From contig JAFYOF010000129.1 of the NCBI GenBank assembly GCA_017560305.1, positions 1 to 10,991 on the forward strand: DNA of 10,991 bases, given 5' to 3'. This document shows, piece by piece, positions 1 through 6,149 of this stretch (position 1 is its first letter; each line of letters begins with the position of its first letter). The notes below the pieces were generated by a model that was not told where the DNA came from, ran no database searches, and worked only from the letters and a program-made list of their open reading frames with translations. Position numbers and translations under genes: made by a program. Source of the stretch: Alistipes sp. (GTDB lineage: Bacteria > Bacteroidota > Bacteroidia > Bacteroidales > Rikenellaceae).

Positions 1-520
1 GAACCCATTGGAGCAGGAGGGTACCTACCCACTGCCAGAGGCGCAGGTCGATCGTTTTATGCTCAAGGCGAAGATTTCATACCCAAAGAAGCAGGAGGAG
101 CGCGAGATTGTGCGTATGAACCTCTCGGGCAAGGGTATGCCTATCGTAAACAAGGTTATCTCGCCAGAGGATATTGTGAAGGCACGCAAGGTTGTCGAGG
201 ATGTGTATATGGACGAGAAGATTGAGAAGTACATCATCGACATCATCTTCGCCACACGCGAGCCAGCGGAGTACAACCTCGAGAAGTTGCAGCCGCTGAT
301 TGCCTACGGAGGCTCACCTCGTGCCAGCATCTCATTGGCGAAGGCAGCACGCGCCTATGCATTCATTCGCCGCCGTGGCTATGTCATCCCCGAGGATGTG
401 CGCGCGGTGTGCCACGATGTGTTGCGCCACCGTATCGGTCTGACATACGAGGCTGAGGCCGAGAATATCACCACCGAGCAGATTATCACCGAGATACTTA
501 ACAATGTAATCGTACCATAG
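1..520 (+). CDS. moxR: MoxR-family AAA+ ATPase, C-terminal part (5' end outside window)
   Basis: The reading frame is already open at base 2 and has no start inside the window, so this is the last ~173 residues of a protein usually about 320-330 aa long. The first residues (NPLEQEGTYPLPEAQVDRFM) are the highly conserved MoxR segment after Walker B: the sensor-1 Asn, then the PLPEAQ-DRF stretch with its Arg. A sensor-2-like region follows (YGGSPRASISLAKAARAYAF, about 100 residues from the visible start), leading into the helical lid. MoxR proteins are ATP-driven chaperone-like enzymes that act on vWA-domain partners. Four nucleotides separate it from the DUF58 gene, the usual moxR-DUF58-bat order, so the two are surely co-transcribed. 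The Walker A motif is not visible because it lies upstream. A TTG at position 8 is not a real start. Confidence 0.95.
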   Translation, partial: NPLEQEGTYPLPEAQVDRFMLKAKISYPKKQEEREIVRMNLSGKGMPIVNKVISPEDIVKARKVVEDVYMDEKIEKYIIDIIFATREPAEYNLEKLQPLIAYGGSPRASISLAKAARAYAFIRRRGYVIPEDVRAVCHDVLRHRIGLTYEAEAENITTEQIITEILNNVIVP

Positions 521-524
521 AGTT

Positions 525-1409
525 ATGCAGCAGAGCGAGAACGATATTCTTCGCCGAGTCAGAAAGATTGAGATAAAGACCCGAGGTCTCTCGAATGAAA
601 TCTTCGCGGGAAAGTACCACACTGCTTTCCGCGGACGCGGTATGTCGTTTTCCGAGGTCAGGGAGTATCGCATAGGCGACGATGTGCGCGACATCGACTG
701 GAATGTTACGGCGCGCTCGTCGAAGCCCCACATCAAGATTTATGAGGAGGAGCGAGAACTCACGATGATGCTGTTGGTGGATGTCAGCGGCTCGCGCGTC
801 TTTGGCTCTGCGGAGCGTATGAAGCAGAGCGTAATCACCGAGATTGCTGCCGTATTGGCCTTCTCGGCGGCGCAGAACAACGACAAGGTGGGTTGCATCT
901 TCTTCTCCGACAAGGTCGAGAAGTTCATCCCGCCAAAGAAGGGCAAGAGCCACATCCTGATGATTATCCGCGAGCTTATCAGCTTCAAGCCTGAATCCTC
1001 GCGAACAGCCATCTCGGAGGCGGTGCGCTTTATGACCAATGTGAGCAAGAAGCGTTGCACCACCTTCATCCTCTCGGACTTTATGAACTCGCGCCGCGAC
1101 AAGGTTGCGCTGGAGGATGCGCTGAAGATTGCGGGGTCGAAGCACGACCTTGTGGGCATACGCATATGGGACAAGCGCGAGGCGGAGCTGCCCGATGTGG
1201 GCATCATCGAGCTGGAGGATGCCGAGACAGGTCGCAAGGAGTGGGTCGACACCTCGTCACGCCGCGTGAGGGAGCACTACGCCCAGAGCTGGCAGGAGCG
1301 CGACCAGGAGGTGCAGGAACTACTGCGCCGCAACCGCATCGACTCGGCTATGATCTCTACCGAGGGCGACTATGTTGCCGAACTTATTAAACTCTTCAAG
1401 CAGAGATAA
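525..1409 (+). CDS. DUF58 domain protein (vWA-like), Bat operon
   Basis: This 294-aa protein carries the DUF58 signature: FRGRG (residues 35-39), then YRIGDDVRDIDW and TAR (48-64), where the G-D-D-x-R-x-I-D-W core is diagnostic. A vWA-like fold follows, with a MIDAS-type DVSGS at 86-90, TAIS near 161-164 and SDF at 184-186 in place of the usual TDG loop. No signal peptide or membrane segment is visible, so it is probably cytoplasmic. DUF58 proteins are nearly always paired with MoxR ATPases and are thought to be their partner or adaptor; the biochemical role is unsettled. The ATG lies 4 nt after the moxR stop. The TAA stop overlaps the next ATG (TAATG), which suggests translational coupling. 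Confidence 0.95.
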   Translation: MQQSENDILRRVRKIEIKTRGLSNEIFAGKYHTAFRGRGMSFSEVREYRIGDDVRDIDWNVTARSSKPHIKIYEEERELTMMLLVDVSGSRVFGSAERMKQSVITEIAAVLAFSAAQNNDKVGCIFFSDKVEKFIPPKKGKSHILMIIRELISFKPESSRTAISEAVRFMTNVSKKRCTTFILSDFMNSRRDKVALEDALKIAGSKHDLVGIRIWDKREAELPDVGIIELEDAETGRKEWVDTSSRRVREHYAQSWQERDQEVQELLRRNRIDSAMISTEGDYVAELIKLFKQR

Positions 1410-2539
1410 TGGGAAATTCAAAATTCAAAATTACGACAAACAAGTTGTCGTTTCCTCCTCGCGACTCAGCAAAGAGTGCAAGCACTCTCTGCTCTCGTTC
1501 CGCAGCGTCGGTTCAAAATTATCTATCGGTGCTAAATAAGTGGACGATTTGTTGTGTGGCTTTGATTTTGTCTTGTAATATAGCCTTCGCGCAGGAGAGC
1601 AGCGAAACCGCTGGGGTAAAGCCTTCGGAGCGTGTGCTGCCAGCCAATGCACCAAAGGTGAGAGGAACGGTTGAGCCAGACTCTATCGGCATCGGAGACA
1701 GGTTTCTGCTCTCGATTGAGGTGGAGAAGGATTTGATGCAGGATGTCTACTTCCCCGACTACAAGAATGGCGTGGAGTACTACGAACTCATCGAGGACCG
1801 CCCCATCGACACCCTGTCGAAAGAGGGTCGCAAACTTAGGTTGCGCAAGAGCTACCTGATGGCGGCATTTCAGGAGGGTATCCACCGCGTGGTGCCCGAG
1901 GTGATGTATGCCGACAAGAACATCATTGACACCCTGCAGGGCGACGACACGCTGAAGTTGCTGGTCACAACATTCCAGATTGACTCCACATCACACGCCA
2001 TCTTCGACATCAAGCCTCAGCGCACGCTGAAGTTCAAGGTGGGCGAGATTTCGGGTTACATCACCTGGAGCATCATCATTATAATAATATTGGTAGCTCT
2101 CTACCTCGTTGCCAAGCGCATCCTTGCCCACTACGGCAAGAGCTTCGGCGACATCTTCAAGCCAGCACCACCTCTGCCACCGCACGAGATTGCGTTACGC
2201 GACCTGAAGCATCTGCACAGTGAGCGTCTATGGCAGGAGGGCAAGCACAAGCTCTACTACTCGGGACTGACCGACATCCTGCGTGCATACCTCGCGGGTC
2301 AGTTTGGCGTGGGTGCGCTGGAGATGACCTCCGACGAGATTATCGAGGCGGTGCGCTCGGTTGACCTGCCACAGAAGCAGGCTATGGACCTCACGGAGCT
2401 ACTGCGCGATGCCGACCTTGTGAAGTTCGCCAAGGCGATGCCCGAGGCGGAGGAGAACGAGCGCGCATACAGCAAGGCGTGGGAGTTTGTCCAGCAGACA
2501 ATGCCTCAGCCAGAGCCAGAGGAGGAGGATAAAAATTAG
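1409..2539 (+). CDS. BatD/DUF4381-like single-pass membrane protein with repeat-derived N-terminus
   Basis: The ORF encodes 376 aa from the ATG at 1409. A Sec signal peptide lies unusually deep (residues 41-61, hydrophobic core CCVALIL, likely cleavage AFA|Q). A beta-rich extracytoplasmic domain follows (about 83-210, opening VRGTVEPDSIGIGDRF as in BatD-type domains), then one membrane helix (217-236, rich in Ile) and a cytoplasmic helical tail (255-365) like DUF4381/BatD C-termini. Residues 15-35 are encoded by a reverse-oriented copy of the repeat core found at 5656-5718 and 10709-10771. The ATG overlaps the DUF58 stop, but a GTG at 1529 would give a normal 21-residue signal peptide and a 336-aa protein, so the real start is uncertain. 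The next gene begins 5 nt downstream. The family is a fair match to operon position and topology; the exact Bat name is not certain. Confidence 0.85.
   Translation: MGNSKFKITTNKLSFPPRDSAKSASTLCSRSAASVQNYLSVLNKWTICCVALILSCNIAFAQESSETAGVKPSERVLPANAPKVRGTVEPDSIGIGDRFLLSIEVEKDLMQDVYFPDYKNGVEYYELIEDRPIDTLSKEGRKLRLRKSYLMAAFQEGIHRVVPEVMYADKNIIDTLQGDDTLKLLVTTFQIDSTSHAIFDIKPQRTLKFKVGEISGYITWSIIIIIILVALYLVAKRILAHYGKSFGDIFKPAPPLPPHEIALRDLKHLHSERLWQEGKHKLYYSGLTDILRAYLAGQFGVGALEMTSDEIIEAVRSVDLPQKQAMDLTELLRDADLVKFAKAMPEAEENERAYSKAWEFVQQTMPQPEPEEEDKN
1424..1521. repeat. 10-bp direct repeats bracketing the inserted repeat core
   Basis: TTCAAAATTA occurs at 1424-1433 and again at 1512-1521, on either side of the repeat-derived segment. 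This could be a target-site duplication or the scar of a slippage event. The motif is AT-rich, and the left copy sits in a small tandem (ATTCAAAATTCAAAATT), so coincidence is possible. If one copy plus the insert (88 bp) is removed, the frame from ATG 1409 runs into TAA after 12 codons, so before an insertion the gene would have needed another start such as GTG 1529. Confidence 0.45.
1451..1513 (-). repeat. 63-bp repeat core inside the BatD-like gene (reverse orientation)
   Basis: The reverse complement of this stretch matches 5656-5718 and 10709-10771 without gaps, 58 of 63 bases identical (mismatches at five scattered bases). Here it is translated in frame as residues 15-35 of the BatD-like protein. 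Only the central part of the long repeat is present: the accacc/ggtggt hairpin that adjoins it in copies A and B is missing. Just 5' of it (1433-1451) is a 7-bp hairpin, ACGACAA / TTGTCGT. Confidence 0.9.
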
Positions 2540-2544
2540 AAGAG

Positions 2545-3372
2545 ATGAAAGCAAGAGTATACACCATATTGACACTCATCGCCCTGCTCTGCACCACCAT
2601 AGCCTCGGCACAGAAGATGCCCGAGCGCGGACTGGTGCGTAAGGGCAACCGCCTCTTCGACAAGGAGCGCTATGCGCAGAGTGCCGATGCCTATCAGCAC
2701 GCGTTGCAGCACGACTCCACCTCATTTGAGGCGCGCTACAATCTGGGCAACACCTACATACGCCAGGCGATGGCCGACACCACCGCATACGACGACCCCA
2801 ACTCATCGCAGGCGAAGATAAGCACCGGCTTTATCTCGCAGGCTGAAGGTCTGTTGCAGGCTGCCGCGGCGGACTCGTTGCGTACTGCCGACGAGCGTGC
2901 CGACGCCTACTACAACCTCGGCAACTCGCAGTTTGTGCAGCAGAAGTTGCAGGAGGCGTTGAAGAGTTACCGCCAGAGCCTTGTTCTGCGTCCCGACGAT
3001 ATGGAGGCGAAGTACAACTACGCCCTCACCAAGAAACTGCTTGAGCAGCAACAGCAAAACCAGCAGAATCAGCAGGACAACCAAGATCAGAATCAGGATC
3101 AGGATCAGCAGAACGACCAGAATCAGAATCAGGACCAAAACCAAGACCAGAATCAGGATAACAAGGATAACAAGGACAATCAGGGCGGTGGCGAGGATGA
3201 GAAGGAGCAGCAGCAACCACCTCAGCCACAGGGTCAGAAGCCTCGTAGCGGAATGAGCGAGGAGCAGCAACAGCAACTCCTCAACGCCATCCAGGCACAG
3301 GAGGACAAGACACAGGAGAAACTCGACGAGAAGAAGAAGGGTATCCTTATCCGAGGAAAGAAGAATTGGTAG
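2545..3372 (+). CDS. batC: BatC-like TPR protein with Q/N/D-rich tract
   Basis: This 275-aa protein has a clear signal peptide (residues 1-22, ASA|Q), so it is predicted periplasmic. TPR-like repeats are visible at about 29-75 (ending EARYNLGNTYIRQ) and 113-160 (ADAYYNLGNSQF ... LRPDDMEAKYNYALT). A low-complexity tract of Q, N and D follows at about 167-213. The conserved-looking tail has SEEQQQQLLNAIQAQEDKTQEK and ends in KKNW, typical of Bacteroidetes BatC proteins. It probably acts as a scaffold for the vWA proteins encoded next. It starts 5 nt after the BatD-like gene and ends 28 nt before batA. In many Bacteroidetes bat clusters the TPR gene follows batB, so its place before batA is a variation. 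The name rests on domain layout and neighbours. Confidence 0.88.
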   Translation: MKARVYTILTLIALLCTTIASAQKMPERGLVRKGNRLFDKERYAQSADAYQHALQHDSTSFEARYNLGNTYIRQAMADTTAYDDPNSSQAKISTGFISQAEGLLQAAAADSLRTADERADAYYNLGNSQFVQQKLQEALKSYRQSLVLRPDDMEAKYNYALTKKLLEQQQQNQQNQQDNQDQNQDQDQQNDQNQNQDQNQDQNQDNKDNKDNQGGGEDEKEQQQPPQPQGQKPRSGMSEEQQQQLLNAIQAQEDKTQEKLDEKKKGILIRGKKNW

Positions 3373-3400
3373 GAGAGTTACTTTTACACAAGAACGAAAA

Positions 3401-4387
3401 ATGAGATTTGCAAATCCATATCTGTTGTGGTTGTTGGTGCTCATAGCGCCGATGATTGCATACTATATCTACCGCACCCTGCAGGGCGGTGCTGCCATCC
3501 GCATCTCCTCGGTGGAGGGCGTGAAGAGGGCTCCGCGCACCCTGCGTTACTGGTTGCGACACGCACCTTTTGTGCTGCGCATAGCGGCGTTTGCGCTACT
3601 GGTGGTGGCACTGGCACGCCCGCAAGGCGTTGAGGAGCAGAGCCGTACAAATGCCGAGGGTATCGACATTATGCTCTCGATAGATATCTCGGGCTCAATG
3701 CTTGCGCGTGACTTCCAGCCCGACCGACTGGAGGCGGCGAAGGAGGTGGCGGCAGCATTTATCTCCGACCGCATCGGCGACCGCATCGGCGTGGCAGTCT
3801 TTGCGGGCGAGAGCTTCACGCAGAGTCCGCTGACCACCGACAAGAGCACCCTGCAGACTATGCTGGCGCGTGTGCGCAGCGGCATCATCGAGGATGGTAC
3901 AGCCATAGGTAACGGCCTGGCGACGGCGCTCAACCGCCTGCGTGAGAGCGAGGCGAAGTCGAAGGTGGTAATCCTGCTGACCGACGGCGTGAACAACCGA
4001 GGCGAGATTGCACCACTGATGGCGGCCGACATTGCAGCCGATATGGGCATCAAGGTCTACACCATCGGCGTGGGTAAGCGAGGCAAGGCGCCCTACCCCG
4101 TGATGGACCCATTCGGCGACATCAGCTACCAGATGATGGATGTCGAGATTGACGAGGAGACCCTCACCGAGATAGCCTCACGCACGGGCGGCAAATACTT
4201 CCGCGCCACCGACAAGGAGAAGCTGAAGGCAATCTACGACGAGATTAACACATTGGAAAAGAGCAAGGTAGAGATTACCGAGCTCACAATCTACCACGAG
4301 AAGTTCCTGCCGCTGTTGCTGCTGGCTATGGCGCTCCTGCTCGCGGAGTTCATCTTCTCGCACTTAATCCTTAAACGAATACCATAG
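3401..4387 (+). CDS. batA: BatA, membrane-anchored vWA-domain protein
   Basis: This 328-aa protein has an N-terminal membrane helix (about residues 7-24), a second at about 57-72 (VLRIAAFALLVVALARPQ, the typical Bat ARPQ motif), a vWA domain (88-285) and a C-terminal helix (302-320). The metal-binding MIDAS is complete: DISGS 95-99, Thr167 in EDGTAIG, and TDG at 194-196. By topology the vWA domain should lie in the periplasm, held between membrane helices. Bat proteins were first linked to aerotolerance in Bacteroides fragilis; their molecular role is thought to be assembly or stress protection of envelope proteins together with MoxR. The ATG is preceded by an A-rich stretch (aacgaaaa) rather than a strong ribosome binding site, normal for Bacteroidetes. 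Only 2 nt separate it from batB. Confidence 0.96.
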   Translation: MRFANPYLLWLLVLIAPMIAYYIYRTLQGGAAIRISSVEGVKRAPRTLRYWLRHAPFVLRIAAFALLVVALARPQGVEEQSRTNAEGIDIMLSIDISGSMLARDFQPDRLEAAKEVAAAFISDRIGDRIGVAVFAGESFTQSPLTTDKSTLQTMLARVRSGIIEDGTAIGNGLATALNRLRESEAKSKVVILLTDGVNNRGEIAPLMAADIAADMGIKVYTIGVGKRGKAPYPVMDPFGDISYQMMDVEIDEETLTEIASRTGGKYFRATDKEKLKAIYDEINTLEKSKVEITELTIYHEKFLPLLLLAMALLLAEFIFSHLILKRIP

Positions 4388-4389
4388 CG

Positions 4390-5415
4390 ATGTTTCGATT
4401 TGCACACATAGAACTTTTATACCTGCTGGCGCTCATTCCCGTGCTGGCAATCCTCTTTGCGCTGGTGATGCGTCACCGCCGCAAACTGCTCGCCCGCTTC
4501 GGCAACCTCGAGTTGCTCAAGGAGCTGATGCCCGCCTACTCACGCAGTCGTCTGCGCCTGAAACTGTGGCTCTACCTTGCGGCATTTGCCTCGCTGGTCA
4601 TCGCCGCAGCACGCCCCCAGCTTGGCTCAAAACTGCGCGAGGAGAAGGCGAAGGGTGTCGAGATGATGCTGGTGGTCGATGTGTCGAACTCGATGCTCGC
4701 CGAGGACTTTGAGCCCAACCGACTGGAGCGCACCAAGTACGCCATAAACAAGCTCTTCGAGGGGCTGCAGCAGGAGCGTGTCGGAATGGTCATCTTCGCC
4801 GCCGAGCCAAAGGTGCAGCTGCCCATCACCTCGGACTATCGTATGGCGCAGGCCTTCACCAGGCGCATCTCAACCTCGCTCATAGCCGAGCAGGGAACCG
4901 ATATCGGCAAGGCATTGGAGCTTGCAATGCTCTCATTCTCAAGCCAGAGCGGCAAGAGCCGAGCAATAGTTCTCATCACCGATGGCGAGAACCACGAGCA
5001 GGATGTGACCCCCATTGTGCAGCGCGCAAAGCAGGAGGGAGTGCGCATCTACGCCATAGGAATCGGCACGCCCGAGGGTGCGCCAATAGAGATTGGTGGC
5101 GAGTTCATCAAGGATGAGAATGGCGAGATGGTTGTGTCAAAACTTGGCGAAAAGATGTTGCAGGAGATGTGCGCCGAGACCGAGGGCGCATACATACGCG
5201 CGACCAAGCAGGTCATCGGTCTTGAGGAGATTGTCAAGAGCATCAACCAGATGGAGAAGAGCGAGCTCTCGACCGTGAGATACGAGGAGTATAACGAACA
5301 GTATCAATACTTTATCGCCGTGGCGCTGGCACTGCTGCTGCTCGATATGATTATCCTCCCACGCCGTAACCCACGATTGAGAAAGTTCAACATCTTCCGC
5401 GAGGAGAAGGAGTAA
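4390..5415 (+). CDS. batB: BatB, second membrane-anchored vWA-domain protein
   Basis: This 341-aa protein is a paralogue of BatA with the same plan: membrane helices at about 9-26 and 58-74 (again followed by ARPQ), a vWA domain (about 88-290) and a C-terminal helix (307-323) with a basic tail. The MIDAS is intact but differs in the first loop: DVSNS 97-101, Thr170 in EQGTDIG, and TDGEN at 197-201. It carries an insert after IGIGTPEGAPIEIGG (residues 223-237) that is typical of BatB. BatA and BatB are expected to work as a pair in the envelope. It is the last gene of the operon, with a terminator 35 nt after its stop. No long BatD or BatE gene follows. Confidence 0.96.
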   Translation: MFRFAHIELLYLLALIPVLAILFALVMRHRRKLLARFGNLELLKELMPAYSRSRLRLKLWLYLAAFASLVIAAARPQLGSKLREEKAKGVEMMLVVDVSNSMLAEDFEPNRLERTKYAINKLFEGLQQERVGMVIFAAEPKVQLPITSDYRMAQAFTRRISTSLIAEQGTDIGKALELAMLSFSSQSGKSRAIVLITDGENHEQDVTPIVQRAKQEGVRIYAIGIGTPEGAPIEIGGEFIKDENGEMVVSKLGEKMLQEMCAETEGAYIRATKQVIGLEEIVKSINQMEKSELSTVRYEEYNEQYQYFIAVALALLLLDMIILPRRNPRLRKFNIFREEKE

Positions 5416-5449
5416 AAAGGGTTAGTTGCTTGCTTCAGAATTAGTTTAG

Positions 5450-5473
5450 GGTCGCCGAGGGGCGGCCTTTTTT
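5450..5473 (+). terminator. Rho-independent terminator of the bat operon
   Basis: GGTCGCC (5450-5456) pairs with GGCGGCC (5461-5467) with one G-T wobble around a GAGG loop, followed by six T. The same hairpin with a 3-nt loop stands at 10506-10528 after the GH32 gene, and homology between the two regions starts here. Confidence 0.85.
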
Positions 5474-5565
5474 GTTTTAGAAAACACAATATGTCATTCC
5501 CCATTTTTGCATCTTGTAACTTTTGAAGGAGGGAACAGAGTGTAAGCAAAAAAATGATGGGAATC

Positions 5566-5573
5566 TACCTTTG
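5566..5573 (+). promoter_or_regulatory. Possible -7 element inside repeat copy A
   Basis: TACCTTTG fits the Bacteroidetes -7 consensus TAnnTTTG and is kept at 10618-10625 in copy B although the surrounding bases differ. No TTTG lies 19-21 nt upstream in either copy, so this is only half a promoter. If active, it would transcribe the conserved core as an RNA. Confidence 0.25.
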
Positions 5574-5626
5574 TGAATAGTGCTTTTGAAATAGAGATTA
5601 GCAAATAAAGAATTAAAAATTCTTTT

Positions 5627-5652
5627 ACCACCTTTTGCCGCCAAAAGGTGGT
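5627..5652. repeat. 11-bp perfect inverted repeat at the edge of the conserved core (copy A)
   Basis: ACCACCTTTTG (5627-5637) and CAAAAGGTGGT (5642-5652) flank the 4-base loop CCGC. In copy B the arms are the same and only the loop changes (CCAA), so the arms, not the loop, are conserved. Confidence 0.9.
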
Positions 5653-5920
5653 GCCAACCGACGCTGCGGAGCGAGAGCAGAGGGTGCTTGCACACTTTGC
5701 CGAGCCGCGAGGAGGAAAAGCCACCCTTGCGGTGGATTAAAACCGCACGGTGATAAATTTTCGGGGTCAAAAGGCTAAATTTCCTAAAACGAATGCGTGC
5801 GCACTTTTGAGGATCAAAAGGTCTCCGTTTTTTAACGGAAATTTATCCTTTCGCCCTTCTTCCGAAAATTCATCTGCCGTGTTTGGCTGCGCAGTACAAA
5901 CACGCCTCGGCACGAGGCGT

Positions 5921-5971
5921 ATCTAAAGTGGGTATGGCGCAGAGCGCCACCCCCCGCTACCCACTTTAGAT
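5921..5971. repeat. Cruciform-like inverted repeat, 14-bp perfect arms
   Basis: ATCTAAAGTGGGTA (5921-5934) is the exact reverse complement of 5958-5971. The 23-base centre holds a second hairpin, TGGCGC (5935-5940) with GCGCCA (5944-5949), followed by a C-run. The left arm begins in the last bases shared with copy B, so this structure is joined directly to the end of the long repeat and is absent from copy B. There is no T-run after it, so it is not an ordinary terminator. Confidence 0.9.
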
Positions 5972-6149
5972 AAATTCATTCCTTATCAAAGAAAATGTAA
6001 AACAGGCGTAACAACTGCCACCAAAGATAAATCTAGCGCAACAAGGAAAATGCAAAACGCCCGTTACGGGCGCGCCTGCCACCGAAGATAAAATTCCCAC
6101 ATTAGATAAATCTCGCACGACAAAGTAAATGCAAAACGCCCGTTACGGG
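5968..6149 (+). repeat. Three decaying copies of a ~46-bp unit
   Basis: 6025-6070 and 6104-6149 align without gaps, 41 of 46 identical; the last 23 bases (6048-6070 and 6127-6149) are identical and contain the hairpin CGCCCG-TTA-CGGGCG. A weaker copy starts at 5968 (AGATAAAT ... AAAATGTAAAACAGGCGTAAC, to about 6012). A second shared motif, TGCCACC(A/G)AAGATAAA, lies at 6016-6031 and 6077-6092. Start-to-start distances are 57 and 79 bp, so spacing is irregular. No protein or CRISPR-type spacer pattern is seen. Confidence 0.75.

Larger units (their letters stand above)
5448..5924 (+). repeat. Long structured intergenic repeat, copy A
   Basis: This ~475-bp stretch matches 10505-10978 (copy B) in the same orientation. 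The central 5642-5857 equals 10695-10910 except for one base (G5774 versus T10827). The part between the terminator and the first hairpin (5474-5626) is clearly more diverged, with indels. Visible hairpins are: 5627-5637/5642-5652 (11 bp, perfect), 5721-5725/5731-5735, 5824-5829/5834-5839, 5878-5885/5897-5904 and 5902-5909/5913-5920 (8 bp). The last two share three bases and so compete. No credible protein is encoded: the minus-strand ORF covering it changes frame between copies. The function is unknown; it may be a dispersed non-coding element or a non-autonomous mobile element. Confidence 0.92.

Noticed and set aside
498..1145. Minus-strand ORF of 215 aa opposite the DUF58 gene
   Set aside because: The sense frame encodes an unmistakable DUF58 protein; the antisense product looks like nothing known to me.
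2803..3444. Minus-strand ORF of 213 aa rich in Leu, Val and Ile, resembling a membrane protein
   Set aside because: It is the antisense of the Q/N/D-rich coding tract of the TPR gene (CAG/CAA/AAT/GAT read backwards gives Leu/Val/Ile).
5477..5770. Minus-strand ORF of 97 aa over repeat copy A (and a 68-aa version at 10617-10823 over copy B)
   Set aside because: The shared N-terminal part only reflects DNA identity; past it the two copies shift frame and diverge, and the in-gene fragment is read in a different frame. There is no recognisable domain and no promoter, and the ORF runs back toward a terminator.
5448..5924. Long repeat considered as an insertion sequence or as a tRNA/rRNA-like gene
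   Set aside because: There is no transposase ORF and no terminal inverted repeats shared by both copies, and I see no cloverleaf or rRNA motifs. It could still be a non-autonomous element.
5968..6149. Repeats considered as a CRISPR array
   Set aside because: There are only three units, imperfect and unevenly spaced (57 and 79 bp), the between-unit sequence is itself partly shared, and there are no cas genes nearby.
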